A stretch of DNA of 56,549 bases from Bacteroidaceae bacterium (GTDB lineage: Bacteria; Bacteroidota; Bacteroidia; Bacteroidales; Bacteroidaceae): assembly GCA_017548075.1 (NCBI GenBank), contig JAFYNL010000044.1:1-56549 (forward strand). Reading direction: 5' to 3'. A program made the translations under genes and the position numbers. The stretch's first letter is position 1, and every line of letters begins with the position of its first letter. Below the pieces are notes generated by a model. It was not told the origin of the DNA, did no database searches, and saw nothing but the letters and a program-made list of their open reading frames with translations. Below, piece after piece: positions 23,200 through 31,789 of this stretch.

Positions 23200-26100
23200 A
23201 TGGCAGACACACCTCTCTCGTCTCATTTCTTTACAAACAGAGACGGAAATACGTTAATTAAAGAGTTTGAGGGCATTCTTACAAACAATCCTCAAATCAC
23301 GAATCTTGATGCAGTAGTAGGTTTCCTTCGTGCTTCAGGTTATTTCACTCTGCGCCCATTTCTCGATAATATCAACAAGGCTCGCATCTTGGTTGGCATT
23401 GATGTTGACAAATATATAGCAAAGGCTCAGCAAAAGGGAGTATTATTCTTAGCTGCCGAGGAAGACATTAAGGAAGAATGTCTGCGGATGTTGAAGGAAG
23501 ATATCGAGCAATCCCATTATACTAAGCAGGTTGAGGACGGGATGCTTCAGATGGTACAAGACTTAATCGATGGAAAATTGGAATTACGCGCTCATCCTTC
23601 GAAAAAGATTCATGCCAAATTCTATATTCTCTATCCCGACAACTTCAATCAACACACTTTTGGAGCTGCTATTACTGGCAGCAGCAATCTAAGTGGAAAT
23701 GGTCTGGGCATCGGAGATGATAAGCAATACGAGTTCAATGTAAAACTGACGCAATTTGATGATGTCTCGTTTGCCAAGAACGAGTTCGAATTGTTATGGG
23801 AAGAGGCAAAGGGTGTGCCTATTACTGCGGAAGACTATCAGGAAACAATAGACAAGACATATTTGAGGGGAGATGTGTCACCCTATGAACTTTACATAAA
23901 AATGCTGATGGAGTATTTCTCCGATAGAGTCTTGGAAATAGACAGGGACGACCCATTCGACATACCTGATGGCTATGACAAATTCGAATACCAGATGGAT
24001 GCTGTTGTCGAGGGCTATCAGAAGTTGTTGCGCTATGATGGTTTCTTCCTGGCCGATGTTGTGGGTTTGGGTAAGACAGTTATTGCCACAATGATTGCCA
24101 AGAAGTTCCTTATCGAAAACGGATACGAGCACACAAAAATTCTTGTGGTTTTCCCGCCAGCAGTAAAGGACAACTGGGTTTCTACATTCAGAGACTTTGG
24201 TATCGACAAATATGCCCGCTTTGTGTCAAACGGCAGTCTGGATAAGGTGCTGAGTGATGATGACCCTGAAATATGGAATGCCGAAGAATACGACCTTGTT
24301 TTGGTGGACGAGGCCCACAAGTTCCGCAACCATACAACTGGCGCTTTCCAGCAATTACAGGAAATCTGTAAGATGCCTCGATTGGAAACAGGCTACATTC
24401 CTGGCTACAAGAAGAAAGTGATGCTCATCTCTGCAACTCCGATGAACAATTCGCCTGCTGATATTTACTATCAGATTTTGATGTTCCAAGACCCTCGCCA
24501 ATGCACTATCGATGGTGTACCCAATCTGACCGCATTCTTCTCGCCCCTGATACAGGAATTCAAGAAGTTCCGCAGACAAGAAGATGCCGACTTGAAGCAA
24601 TACAAAAAGCTGGCAGAACGGGTTCGCGACAGAATTATAAAGCCTCTGACTGTTCGCAGAACGAGAACGGACATTGAAAGTATTGAGCGATATAAGAAAG
24701 ATGTCAAAGCGTTTCCTAAGGTAGAAAAACCTATCAAGAAAGAATATGAACTGAATGACCATTTGGCTGACCTCTTCGAGAAAGCAATGGAAACGCTTGA
24801 CAAGCGATTGAGCTATGCGCGTTATCAAGCAATTGCCTATTTAAAGCCCGATGCAGCACCAGGACTCTACGATAATGCGGAGGTTATCAGCCGCAGCTTG
24901 GCAGGCATCCGAAAGAATGGTATGGTAAAGCGACTGGAAAGCAGTTTCTACGCCTTTAAGATTTCTGTCGAGAACTTCCGCCAAGCCAACGAGAATCTAA
25001 TAAATATGTGGGAAAATGACCGCATATTCATCGCACCTGATATGGACATCAATTTGCTTTATTCGCAAGGATATTCCGATGATGAAATTGAGGAGAAGCT
25101 AAACGAGAAAGCAGAAGAAAACCCCAAGAATGCAGTCTTTTCGAGGAACGATTTTCGTCCTGAGTATATTGAAATGCTCCGCAAAGACCAAGTACTCCTC
25201 GAGCAAATGGAAAAGGAATGGGAGAACATTGATGATGCAGACGACTCGAAGTTTGCAAAGTTCGCAGACCTGCTGAAGCACGAACTCTTCAAGAAAGACA
25301 AGAATCCAGGCGGGAAACTTGTAGTCTTCTCAGAATCCGTTGATACCATTGAATATTTGGAAAGGCGTATAGGTCGTGATGATGTTCTTGTCATTTCTTC
25401 AAAAAATAGAGGCTCATACTTTAAGACTATTCGCGAGAACTTCGATGCCAACTGGAAAACGAAAAAGAACGACTATAATATCATTCTCACTTCCGATGTA
25501 TTGGCCGAAGGTGTGAACCTTCATCGCTCAAACATTATCATTAACTATGATACCCCTTGGAACTCTACTCGACTGATGCAGCGAATTGGTCGTGTGAATC
25601 GTATAGGCTCCACTTCGAACACCATCTTTAATTATGTATTCTATCCGTCTCGACAAGGCAATAAGCAGATAAGGCTCAATCAGATTGCCCTCAGTAAGAT
25701 TCAGACTTTCCACACTACATTTGGCGAGGACAACCAGATTTACTCTACAGACGAAATCATTGACCGCGACCTCGACAAACTCTTCAAGGAAGGCATCAAG
25801 CAAGAACAGGAAGACCGCAATCTAGAATTGCCTTTTTACGAAGAACTTCGAGCACTCTACAAAGAAGACCGCAAGGAGTACAAACGCATTTCCCAACTGT
25901 CTCTTAGAAGCAGAACTGGGCGTGAGCAACGTGAAGTGGATGGTGTAACGCTTTCTGGCGACACTCTGGTATTCCTGAAGACCAATTTCCGCAAGCTGTT
26001 TTATCTGGTCAATGATGAGCAAACGCGTGAACTTTCTGTGCTCGATGCGCTAAACTACTTCAAGGCAACACCCGACGAACAGGCTGTGCCAAGAATAATC

Positions 26101-26511
26101 CAGCATCACATTCATGTAGATAAGGCCCTCAATAGCTTTAATGTTGTAAAACAGCGAGAACTACAGGAGGAGGAAGCTAACCAGAACCAACGCAGCAATT
26201 TGGGTGCACAGGTTACAACAGCTATTAGTTTGATAAACTCTATGATGCCTCATATAGAAGATGGTGACATCCGATTGAAGTTGATACAGCTTAAGGAATT
26301 GGTAGAGCGAGGCACAATCACCAACATTGCCAAACGATTGCAGCGCATACAAAAGGATTTGCAAAAGCCAGGCAAAGCTAAGATGACTTTCGAAGTCGCC
26401 TTGAAACAAGTGCTCGATTTGGCAAACAAATACAATACCTATTATCGTGACACACAGCATGCTGAAGAAGAGTCTGCTGCCACAATCATTCTCTCTGAGA
26501 GTTTCCAATAA
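23200..26511 (+). CDS. PLD-nuclease/Snf2-type helicase fusion of a restriction-like defence module
   Basis: A 1103-residue protein. Residues about 1-200 form a phospholipase-D-like domain with HAKFY (HxK motif, His about 138) and GSSNLS (about 160). Then comes a superfamily 2 Snf2-like helicase: Walker A VGLGKT near 289-293, DEAH near 369-372, SAT near 410, and motifs V/VI (TSDVLAEGVNL, then QRIGRVNRIGS) near 765-805. The C-terminal 250 residues are helical and unknown. Only one HxK half-motif is visible, so an active PLD nuclease would need dimerisation. The start MADTPLSSHFF at 23200 is preferred to the ATG at 23068 because conserved-looking sequence begins there. The methyltransferase gene follows after 27 bases. 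The role inferred is DNA translocation and cleavage of unmodified foreign DNA. Confidence 0.85.
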   Translation: MADTPLSSHFFTNRDGNTLIKEFEGILTNNPQITNLDAVVGFLRASGYFTLRPFLDNINKARILVGIDVDKYIAKAQQKGVLFLAAEEDIKEECLRMLKEDIEQSHYTKQVEDGMLQMVQDLIDGKLELRAHPSKKIHAKFYILYPDNFNQHTFGAAITGSSNLSGNGLGIGDDKQYEFNVKLTQFDDVSFAKNEFELLWEEAKGVPITAEDYQETIDKTYLRGDVSPYELYIKMLMEYFSDRVLEIDRDDPFDIPDGYDKFEYQMDAVVEGYQKLLRYDGFFLADVVGLGKTVIATMIAKKFLIENGYEHTKILVVFPPAVKDNWVSTFRDFGIDKYARFVSNGSLDKVLSDDDPEIWNAEEYDLVLVDEAHKFRNHTTGAFQQLQEICKMPRLETGYIPGYKKKVMLISATPMNNSPADIYYQILMFQDPRQCTIDGVPNLTAFFSPLIQEFKKFRRQEDADLKQYKKLAERVRDRIIKPLTVRRTRTDIESIERYKKDVKAFPKVEKPIKKEYELNDHLADLFEKAMETLDKRLSYARYQAIAYLKPDAAPGLYDNAEVISRSLAGIRKNGMVKRLESSFYAFKISVENFRQANENLINMWENDRIFIAPDMDINLLYSQGYSDDEIEEKLNEKAEENPKNAVFSRNDFRPEYIEMLRKDQVLLEQMEKEWENIDDADDSKFAKFADLLKHELFKKDKNPGGKLVVFSESVDTIEYLERRIGRDDVLVISSKNRGSYFKTIRENFDANWKTKKNDYNIILTSDVLAEGVNLHRSNIIINYDTPWNSTRLMQRIGRVNRIGSTSNTIFNYVFYPSRQGNKQIRLNQIALSKIQTFHTTFGEDNQIYSTDEIIDRDLDKLFKEGIKQEQEDRNLELPFYEELRALYKEDRKEYKRISQLSLRSRTGREQREVDGVTLSGDTLVFLKTNFRKLFYLVNDEQTRELSVLDALNYFKATPDEQAVPRIIQHHIHVDKALNSFNVVKQRELQEEEANQNQRSNLGAQVTTAISLINSMMPHIEDGDIRLKLIQLKELVERGTITNIAKRLQRIQKDLQKPGKAKMTFEVALKQVLDLANKYNTYYRDTQHAEEESAATIILSESFQ

Positions 26512-26538
26512 CTTACCAACTCATAAAACCACTAACTC

Positions 26539-29500
26539 ATGAATTTTAAGGAAGTCATAGAATCGAGATACAACCGTCAGAACTGGCAACTATTATTGCA
26601 CGACATCTTCGGTAGCAAGATTAAGTTCTGGCAAACACCATCAGAAGTTCCCACAAGCAGCCCTTTTGCTCGTCAGGCTTTATGGCTTGGAACAATCACT
26701 TTGAGTGACGAACAGACCATCTCTGTATATGAAGTAGAGTTGGCAGATAGTGTGGATATAGAGCGCAATCGCAGAGGCATTCGCGATATGCTACTAACAG
26801 ATTGGCGCAATAACGGTAATGCAGGAGCTTTTATGTTCTGCTATCGCAAGAATGAGAGTGTGCTCCGTTTCTCATACGTCAGCGAGGCCTGGAAATTTGC
26901 CGATGATGGTACATATCAAAAAGAATCCACAGATACAAAACGATTTACCTATCTTTTGGGTGAAGGTCATCGCAGTCGTACTGCCATTCAGCAGTTCGAG
27001 AAATTGAAAGCAAGTGACCTTTCTCTGAAAGACCTGACAAAAGCGTTCTCTGTGGATGCTGTCAGCGACATGTTCTTCGCTGGTTATAAGAAGCAGTATG
27101 AAGATATTATCTTCTATGTTACAGGCAAGCGAATGGTGAAGGTTGCCAATAAATGGGAAGAACGTCAGGAAGGGAAGCCCAATGCCTTTATCATGCAGCA
27201 GTTTGCCCGTTTTGATAATCCTGAGAAAGCTGTTCGCGACTATGTGAAGAAACTGATGGGCCGTTTGGTATTCCTTCAGTTCTTGCAAAAGAAAGGATGG
27301 ATGGGTGTACCTGTCAATAAGGAATGGGGCGAAGGTGATGCGGAGTTTGTGCTTCATCTTTTTGAGCGATGTACAGATAAAGACCATTTCATAGATAATG
27401 TATTAGAGCCACTCTTTGATGATTTGAATACCGAACGCAAAAACGATCTTGTGTCGCCGGCTGTTGGCAGAAGTATTCGTGTCCCTTATCTAAATGGCGG
27501 TTTGTTCGAGCGTGAAGATACAGACGAAACCCAATTCCCTTTGCCTGGCAAATACATGGATTCGCTTCTTGCATTCTTTGCGTCATACAATTTCACTATC
27601 GATGAGAACGACCCAGACGATGCAGAAGTTGGTGTTGACCCAGAAATGTTGGGCCGCATCTTTGAGAACTTGTTGGAGGACAACAAAGACAAAGGAGCTT
27701 TCTATACGCCAAAGGAAATCGTTAGCTATATGTGTCGCGAAAGCCTAATCGCTTACTTGCAAACAGATGTTGAGGACGAACCGACAAAGGAGGCCATTCG
27801 TCAGTTCGTGACCACTCATGAAGTCAATGCCCTTGGCACTAACGACAAGTTCCGTCAACAGGTGGATGAAGCTTTGAAGAACGTCAAAATCTGCGACCCT
27901 GCAATTGGCTCTGGCGCATTCCCTATGGGCTTGCTGAAAGAACTCTTCCTTTGTCGTACAGCTATTGAAGGCATTGAACAAAGCAAAGCAGCGGAAATCA
28001 AGAAACATATCATTCAGCAGAATATCTATGGCGTAGATATTGAACGTGGTGCTGTTGATATTGCCCGCCTCCGTTTCTGGCTCTCCCTAATTGTTGATGA
28101 AGAAACGCCGCAGGCTCTGCCAAACCTCGACTTCAAGATTATGCAGGGCAACTCGCTGTTGGAGCAGTACAAGGGTGTTGACCTTTCAACGATGACGGAA
28201 GTCACGACAGAAAAACATGGTACAGTACAACTGACGTGGTACGATAATCAGTTAGATGATTTACGTCGTCGTTTACGTGAAATGCTAACAGAGTACTACG
28301 ACTGTACCGACCATCACAAAAAGCAAAGTCTTCGGGCAAAGATTATCGATAACGTAAAGCAACAATTACGCGAGCAAAGCATCAACGTTGACTTTGGAGA
28401 CCTTGACCTCTCAGGTAATAACCAATTCATGCTTTGGCACACCTGGTTCTATGATGTATTCTCGCAAGGTGGGTTTGATATTGTAATTGGCAATCCGCCG
28501 TATATTAGACCACATAAGGTGAAAGATGATGAAAAAGTTGTTTTGTGGAAGAAGTATTATGTAGCCCAGCAAAAAACAGATATCTACGCTTTCTTTATTG
28601 AAAAGGGTTGTCAGTTGCTAAGAGTAAATGGTCTTCTATCATTCATTACACCCAAAACGTGGTATAGTCTTTATTCATTCAAGAAATTAAGAGATATTTT
28701 GCTCCACGAATACGATATTGTCCAAATAGGTGTTCTTCCAGAAAAGGTATTCGATAGTGCAACAGTAGAGACTGCACTTTTATTTGTAATAAATGACAAC
28801 AAGTCTTCAGATATCCTTTTCAAAGACGTTTATAAAGACACTCTGATTGCAAGTAGGTCTAAAGAATCAATATTAGCAGATGCTGATTTGAATATAAACA
28901 TCGAAGAAACACAACATACAGACTCAACTCCATTAGGTGATTTGTGCAAAATAATTGTTGGTATTGTTAGTGGTAATGATAAAAAGTATTGTCGATATGA
29001 GAAAATGACGGATCTTGATAAACCATGTATACGAGGGACAAACATATCAAGATATACCATTAATTATACAGGGGAATATATTTGGTATGACAGAGATCAG
29101 ATAATTTGGGATGGAAACCACAAACCAAAAAGTTCACTAAAGCAAGCTGTTGGTCAAAGTAGCCCCAAAAAACCAGAAGACTTTGAATTACCCCAAAAGA
29201 TAGTAATGCAGCGTATTTCAAAGAAGATAATTGCTGCATTGGATACGAATCAGTATTATGCACATAGTTCTGTAGTTATCATTAAGCCCAGTGAAAGTTA
29301 TGACCTGAAAGTTATCTTGGCTATACTGAACTCGAAATATGTAGATTCTTGGCTGAAGAAAAACTCCTCCAATATATCTATCAATATAGGTACTGTAAAA
29401 AAGATTCCAATTCCATCTGTTACAATCAATCAACAGGCGGAAATTGTCTCATTAATTGATAAGATTCATGATGCAAAACGAGAGAATCCCTCTGCCGACA

Positions 29501-29589
29501 CCTCTGCCTTAGAATCCGAAATCGACCGTCTCGTCTATCACCTCTATGGCTTGACGGAAGAAGAAATCAAAATCGTAGAACAATCATAA
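26539..29589 (+). CDS. Eco57I-type DNA adenine N6-methyltransferase (restriction-modification)
   Basis: A 1016-residue protein. The N-terminal ~350 residues include VYEVELADSVDIERNRRGIR, a possible degenerate nuclease-like or family-specific region. The MTase core has motif I ICDPAIGSGAF (Asp about 453) and the catalytic NPPY motif at about 651-654. Residues about 740-1016 resemble a type I-like target-recognition domain, ending with IPIPSVTINQQAEIVSLIDKI. It should methylate adenine in a specific site and so protect self DNA. The DNA from about 28490 onward is visibly more AT-rich than the first 2 kb, as expected if the recognition part was exchanged. It pairs with the upstream helicase. Confidence 0.9.
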   Translation: MNFKEVIESRYNRQNWQLLLHDIFGSKIKFWQTPSEVPTSSPFARQALWLGTITLSDEQTISVYEVELADSVDIERNRRGIRDMLLTDWRNNGNAGAFMFCYRKNESVLRFSYVSEAWKFADDGTYQKESTDTKRFTYLLGEGHRSRTAIQQFEKLKASDLSLKDLTKAFSVDAVSDMFFAGYKKQYEDIIFYVTGKRMVKVANKWEERQEGKPNAFIMQQFARFDNPEKAVRDYVKKLMGRLVFLQFLQKKGWMGVPVNKEWGEGDAEFVLHLFERCTDKDHFIDNVLEPLFDDLNTERKNDLVSPAVGRSIRVPYLNGGLFEREDTDETQFPLPGKYMDSLLAFFASYNFTIDENDPDDAEVGVDPEMLGRIFENLLEDNKDKGAFYTPKEIVSYMCRESLIAYLQTDVEDEPTKEAIRQFVTTHEVNALGTNDKFRQQVDEALKNVKICDPAIGSGAFPMGLLKELFLCRTAIEGIEQSKAAEIKKHIIQQNIYGVDIERGAVDIARLRFWLSLIVDEETPQALPNLDFKIMQGNSLLEQYKGVDLSTMTEVTTEKHGTVQLTWYDNQLDDLRRRLREMLTEYYDCTDHHKKQSLRAKIIDNVKQQLREQSINVDFGDLDLSGNNQFMLWHTWFYDVFSQGGFDIVIGNPPYIRPHKVKDDEKVVLWKKYYVAQQKTDIYAFFIEKGCQLLRVNGLLSFITPKTWYSLYSFKKLRDILLHEYDIVQIGVLPEKVFDSATVETALLFVINDNKSSDILFKDVYKDTLIASRSKESILADADLNINIEETQHTDSTPLGDLCKIIVGIVSGNDKKYCRYEKMTDLDKPCIRGTNISRYTINYTGEYIWYDRDQIIWDGNHKPKSSLKQAVGQSSPKKPEDFELPQKIVMQRISKKIIAALDTNQYYAHSSVVIIKPSESYDLKVILAILNSKYVDSWLKKNSSNISINIGTVKKIPIPSVTINQQAEIVSLIDKIHDAKRENPSADTSALESEIDRLVYHLYGLTEEEIKIVEQS

Positions 29590-29604
29590 TAATAGGCATA
29601 AAAA

Positions 29605-30030
29605 ATGAGAATTATTAATAATGCAATCAATACAATTAAGTATGAGTGGTATATCGATCATGCCATTTTGAATGAACTCATACTAAGAGGAAAGGCAATG
29701 CGAATGGATTTTTCTGAAAAGGAATTCATTCAATATAGAAATGATGCTATGGGATGGCTTTCCCAGACTTGTGAGAAAGTTGGTGATTATGAATTAGCTA
29801 ACAATTTTTTAGCAAAGTCGATAGATGTTATAAATCTTGATGGTAATCTTGCACATTTAGAAAATAATAATAACCAAGATGAACTTTATTCATTTAGAAA
29901 AGTGCAATTAGAGGGGATATTACAGATATTGGAACATTTCCAATTGAGTCATAAATTAATATGGACGAATATACGTTCATGGTTGGCAATAATTATCTCG
30001 GTCCTCGCATTAATAATAAAATTCCGTTAA
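29605..30030 (+). CDS. Hypothetical protein with C-terminal membrane anchor
   Basis: A 141-residue protein that I do not recognise. It is mostly helical and polar, with an Asn-rich linker (LENNNNQDEL) and a single C-terminal hydrophobic segment (about 124-139, SWLAIIISVLALIIKF) that would anchor it in the membrane with the body in the cytoplasm. It starts 15 bases after the methyltransferase stop, on the same strand, and is AT-rich like the methyltransferase 3' end, so it is probably part of the same acquired transcription unit. Confidence 0.6.
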   Translation: MRIINNAINTIKYEWYIDHAILNELILRGKAMRMDFSEKEFIQYRNDAMGWLSQTCEKVGDYELANNFLAKSIDVINLDGNLAHLENNNNQDELYSFRKVQLEGILQILEHFQLSHKLIWTNIRSWLAIIISVLALIIKFR

Positions 30031-30041
30031 TACTGACAAAT

Positions 30042-30110
30042 ATGTCACGACTCTGCGATTTATACAAAGCAATGGAAACATTGCGAAAAGAAGGGGCGTC
30101 AACACTATGA
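30042..30110 (+). CDS. 22-codon open frame coupled to the next gene
   Basis: ATG at 30042 opens a 22-residue frame (MSRLCDLYKAMETLRKEGAS, then TL) whose TGA overlaps the ATG at 30107 (ATGA). It may be a leader peptide or a remnant of a longer gene. No homology is known to me. Confidence 0.3.
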   Translation: MSRLCDLYKAMETLRKEGASTL

Positions 30111-30442
30111 AACTTAGAACATTTCTTGACTATTACAAACCGCTTGATTCCGAAGAGAAAATCGACAAGCTGTTTGCACTTTGCTTCAATAGCAAGTTCC
30201 AATCAATATGTACATCCGATTATACCCAAATACTGGATGTTACAAACGAAAACATAAGACAGTATTTCATGGAGAAAAAGGCAGAATTGGACAACCAGGT
30301 TGAGCAATTAAGTAAAGAGAGAAAGAAGCTAAAGAAGTTGAAGAAAAAAGGAGCAAAAGGACGTAGGCATTCGTCGCCATCGGTTTATAATAAAGATGAA
30401 ATAGTTTATAAGCGAATACGCATCATTAGTACTGCGATGTAA
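30107..30442 (+). CDS. Small basic hypothetical protein
   Basis: A 111-residue protein. An N-terminal helical part (LRTFLDYYKPLDSEEKIDKL) is followed by a short coiled-coil segment and a run of lysines (about 66-84, ERKKLKKLKKKGAKGRR), so nucleic acid or membrane binding is possible. No family is recognised. It lies in the same AT-rich tail of the island as its neighbours. Confidence 0.5.
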   Translation: MKLRTFLDYYKPLDSEEKIDKLFALCFNSKFQSICTSDYTQILDVTNENIRQYFMEKKAELDNQVEQLSKERKKLKKLKKKGAKGRRHSSPSVYNKDEIVYKRIRIISTAM

Positions 30443-30493
30443 CAAGAGATGGAACCCGAATACCAAATGGCAGCAGAAGAATAGTTGTTGATT

Positions 30494-30643
30494 ATGTGGA
30501 TAATAGGCTTTATCATATTAGTAGTGGCAATGTTTTTCTTTAAAGCAGGAGGGAGTTCCTTCAATAGCGGAAATGGAGGGAGCAGAACTCAATGGAGACA
30601 AGATGATGAAGACTGGGCCCAACTGGATGAAGACCTCGAATAA
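30494..30643 (+). CDS. 49-residue single-pass membrane protein with acidic tail
   Basis: ATG at 30494 opens a 49-residue frame: a membrane helix at residues 2-17 (WIIGFIILVVAMFFF), a Gly/Ser-rich linker (about 19-30), and an acidic tail rich in Asp and Glu ending in DEDLE. The hydrophobic-then-acidic organisation and the terminator 30 bases downstream support a real gene. The tail would face the cytoplasm or periplasm depending on topology. Function unknown. Confidence 0.5.
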   Translation: MWIIGFIILVVAMFFFKAGGSSFNSGNGGSRTQWRQDDEDWAQLDEDLE

Positions 30644-30671
30644 GCGAAAGTAATGTTGAAATTAAAAGAAT

Positions 30672-30705
30672 AAGCCCCCTGACTTTGCGGTCAAGGGGCT
30701 TTCTT
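30672..30705. terminator. Bidirectional terminator
   Basis: AAGCCCCCTGAC pairs with GTCAAGGGGCTT (one mismatch) around TTTGCG. A T-rich run follows on the plus strand and AATAAGAAAAT-type T-runs on the minus strand. It ends the island on one strand and the tRNA-Leu gene on the other. Confidence 0.8.
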
Positions 30706-30709
30706 CTTG

Positions 30710-30796
30710 TGCCCGGAACGGGAATCGAACCCGTACGGCCATCACTGGCCAAGGGATTTTAAGTCCCTCGTGTCTACCAATTCCACCATCTGGGCA
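30710..30796 (-). tRNA. tRNA-Leu (anticodon UAA)
   Basis: The minus strand folds as an 87-base class II tRNA. The acceptor arms are TGCCCAG and TTCCGGGCA, the D-loop is GGTAGACA, the anticodon loop is ACTTAAAAT with TAA, a long variable arm is closed by GGCCAGTGATGGCC, and the T-arm has GGTTCGATTC. CCA is not encoded. Its 3' end faces the accessory island. Confidence 0.95.
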
Positions 30797-30819
30797 GCAG
30801 CAATTCGCTAATTGCGGGG

Positions 30820-30827
30820 CAAAGGTA
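30820..30827 (-). promoter_or_regulatory. -7 box of tRNA-Leu
   Basis: CAAAGGTA on the plus strand, TACCTTTG on the minus strand, 24 bases upstream of the tRNA. The leader between them forms a perfect GCAATT-CGCT-AATTGC hairpin (30800-30815). Confidence 0.7.
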
Positions 30828-30839
30828 CGACTTTTTATG

Positions 30840-30875
30840 GAAATAAGAAAATAAGAGATTAAGAAAATAAGAAAA
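30840..30875. repeat. Short tandem repeat GAAAATAA (about 8 bp)
   Basis: GAAATAA, GAAAATAA, GAGATTAA, GAAAATAA, GAAAA follow one another between the cdsA 3' end and the tRNA-Leu promoter. Confidence 0.65.
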
Positions 30876-30912
30876 AACCTACATTTCTACATTTCTTATT
30901 GTCTAATTTTCA

Positions 30913-31755
30913 CTATGTCAATATGAAATAAATGACTGAGGCTGGGATGACGAGCAGGGCACTGTCGAAGCGGTCGAGCAGTCCTCCGTGGCCGGGCAGG
31001 ATGTGTCCGCTGTCCTTGATGCCGAGTTGACGCTTGATGAGGCTCTCTACGAGGTCGCCCCAAGTGCCGAAGACTACAACGGTGAGGCCGAATCCGAGCC
31101 AACGCCATAGTGGCATGGTTTCTGGTTGCCAGAGCCAGATGAGAACGGCTGCCAGCAGGGTGAAGAGTCCGCCTCCGAAACTTCCTATCCACGATTTCTT
31201 TGGCGAGATGCGCGGAAAGAGTTTCAGGGGGATGTACTTCTGCAACGAGCATCCGCAAAGGTATGCGAAGGTGTCGTTCACCCAAAGGAAGATGAAGAGG
31301 GCGATGGGGTAGATCCAGTTGTAGGCGAAGGTGTTCGAGTCGGCATTATAGACGATGCTGAGCAGGGGCAACAGGGCAAACGGAACGGCAATGTAGATCT
31401 GCGAAGCGAAGCAGAGTGCCCAGTTCTTCAAGGGATTTTCGGCTCGTCGATAGAGTTCGCTGATGATGATGTAGAGCAGCAGAAGTCCGTAGAGAGCGAG
31501 CATCTTTGCAGTCTGAGGACTGGCAATGGCACTGAGCCAGACGGCTGCCACGAGCACCAGTCCAGCCATCGCATTGATGGGACGGGGAAGGTTGGCTCCG
31601 TTGTAGGTGTTCATTAGTGTGCCGAACTCCCACAGAGTGCCTGCCGCAGCAATGGCAAAGAAGAAGAATGCACTGACGGGACTATAGACTGTACAGCCGA
31701 TGAGCAGCAGTACGTAAACTGCACCAGTAAGGGTGCGAATGATCAAATTGCGCAT
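30913..31755 (-). CDS. cdsA: Phosphatidate cytidylyltransferase (CDP-diacylglycerol synthase)
   Basis: A 280-residue inner-membrane enzyme with about eight hydrophobic segments that makes CDP-diacylglycerol from phosphatidic acid and CTP, the branch point of phospholipid synthesis. The family signature is complete near the C-terminus (KRQLGIKDSGHILPGHGG, then LLDRFDS). FPRISPKKSWIGS is also conserved. It is the last gene of the rsfS-ftsH-cdsA operon; a GATTAGG array separates it from ftsH. Confidence 0.95.
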   Translation of the reverse strand: MRNLIIRTLTGAVYVLLLIGCTVYSPVSAFFFFAIAAAGTLWEFGTLMNTYNGANLPRPINAMAGLVLVAAVWLSAIASPQTAKMLALYGLLLLYIIISELYRRAENPLKNWALCFASQIYIAVPFALLPLLSIVYNADSNTFAYNWIYPIALFIFLWVNDTFAYLCGCSLQKYIPLKLFPRISPKKSWIGSFGGGLFTLLAAVLIWLWQPETMPLWRWLGFGLTVVVFGTWGDLVESLIKRQLGIKDSGHILPGHGGLLDRFDSALLVIPASVIYFILT

Positions 31756-31761
31756 TTGCTG

Positions 31762-31789
31762 GATTAGAGATTAGGGATTAGGGATTAGG
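31762..31789. repeat. Heptanucleotide array (GATTAGG, four units)
   Basis: GATTAGA, GATTAGG, GATTAGG, GATTAGG with a 7-base period. The array contains the last two residues and the stop codon of ftsH (read on the minus strand) and ends 7 bases before the cdsA start. Confidence 0.8.

Noticed and set aside
22080-30796. Integrative element bounded by att sites at tRNA-Leu
   Set aside because: The tRNA 3' end faces the island, but I found no copy of its 3' sequence near 22.1 kb and no integrase gene, so a tRNA-targeted insertion cannot be claimed.
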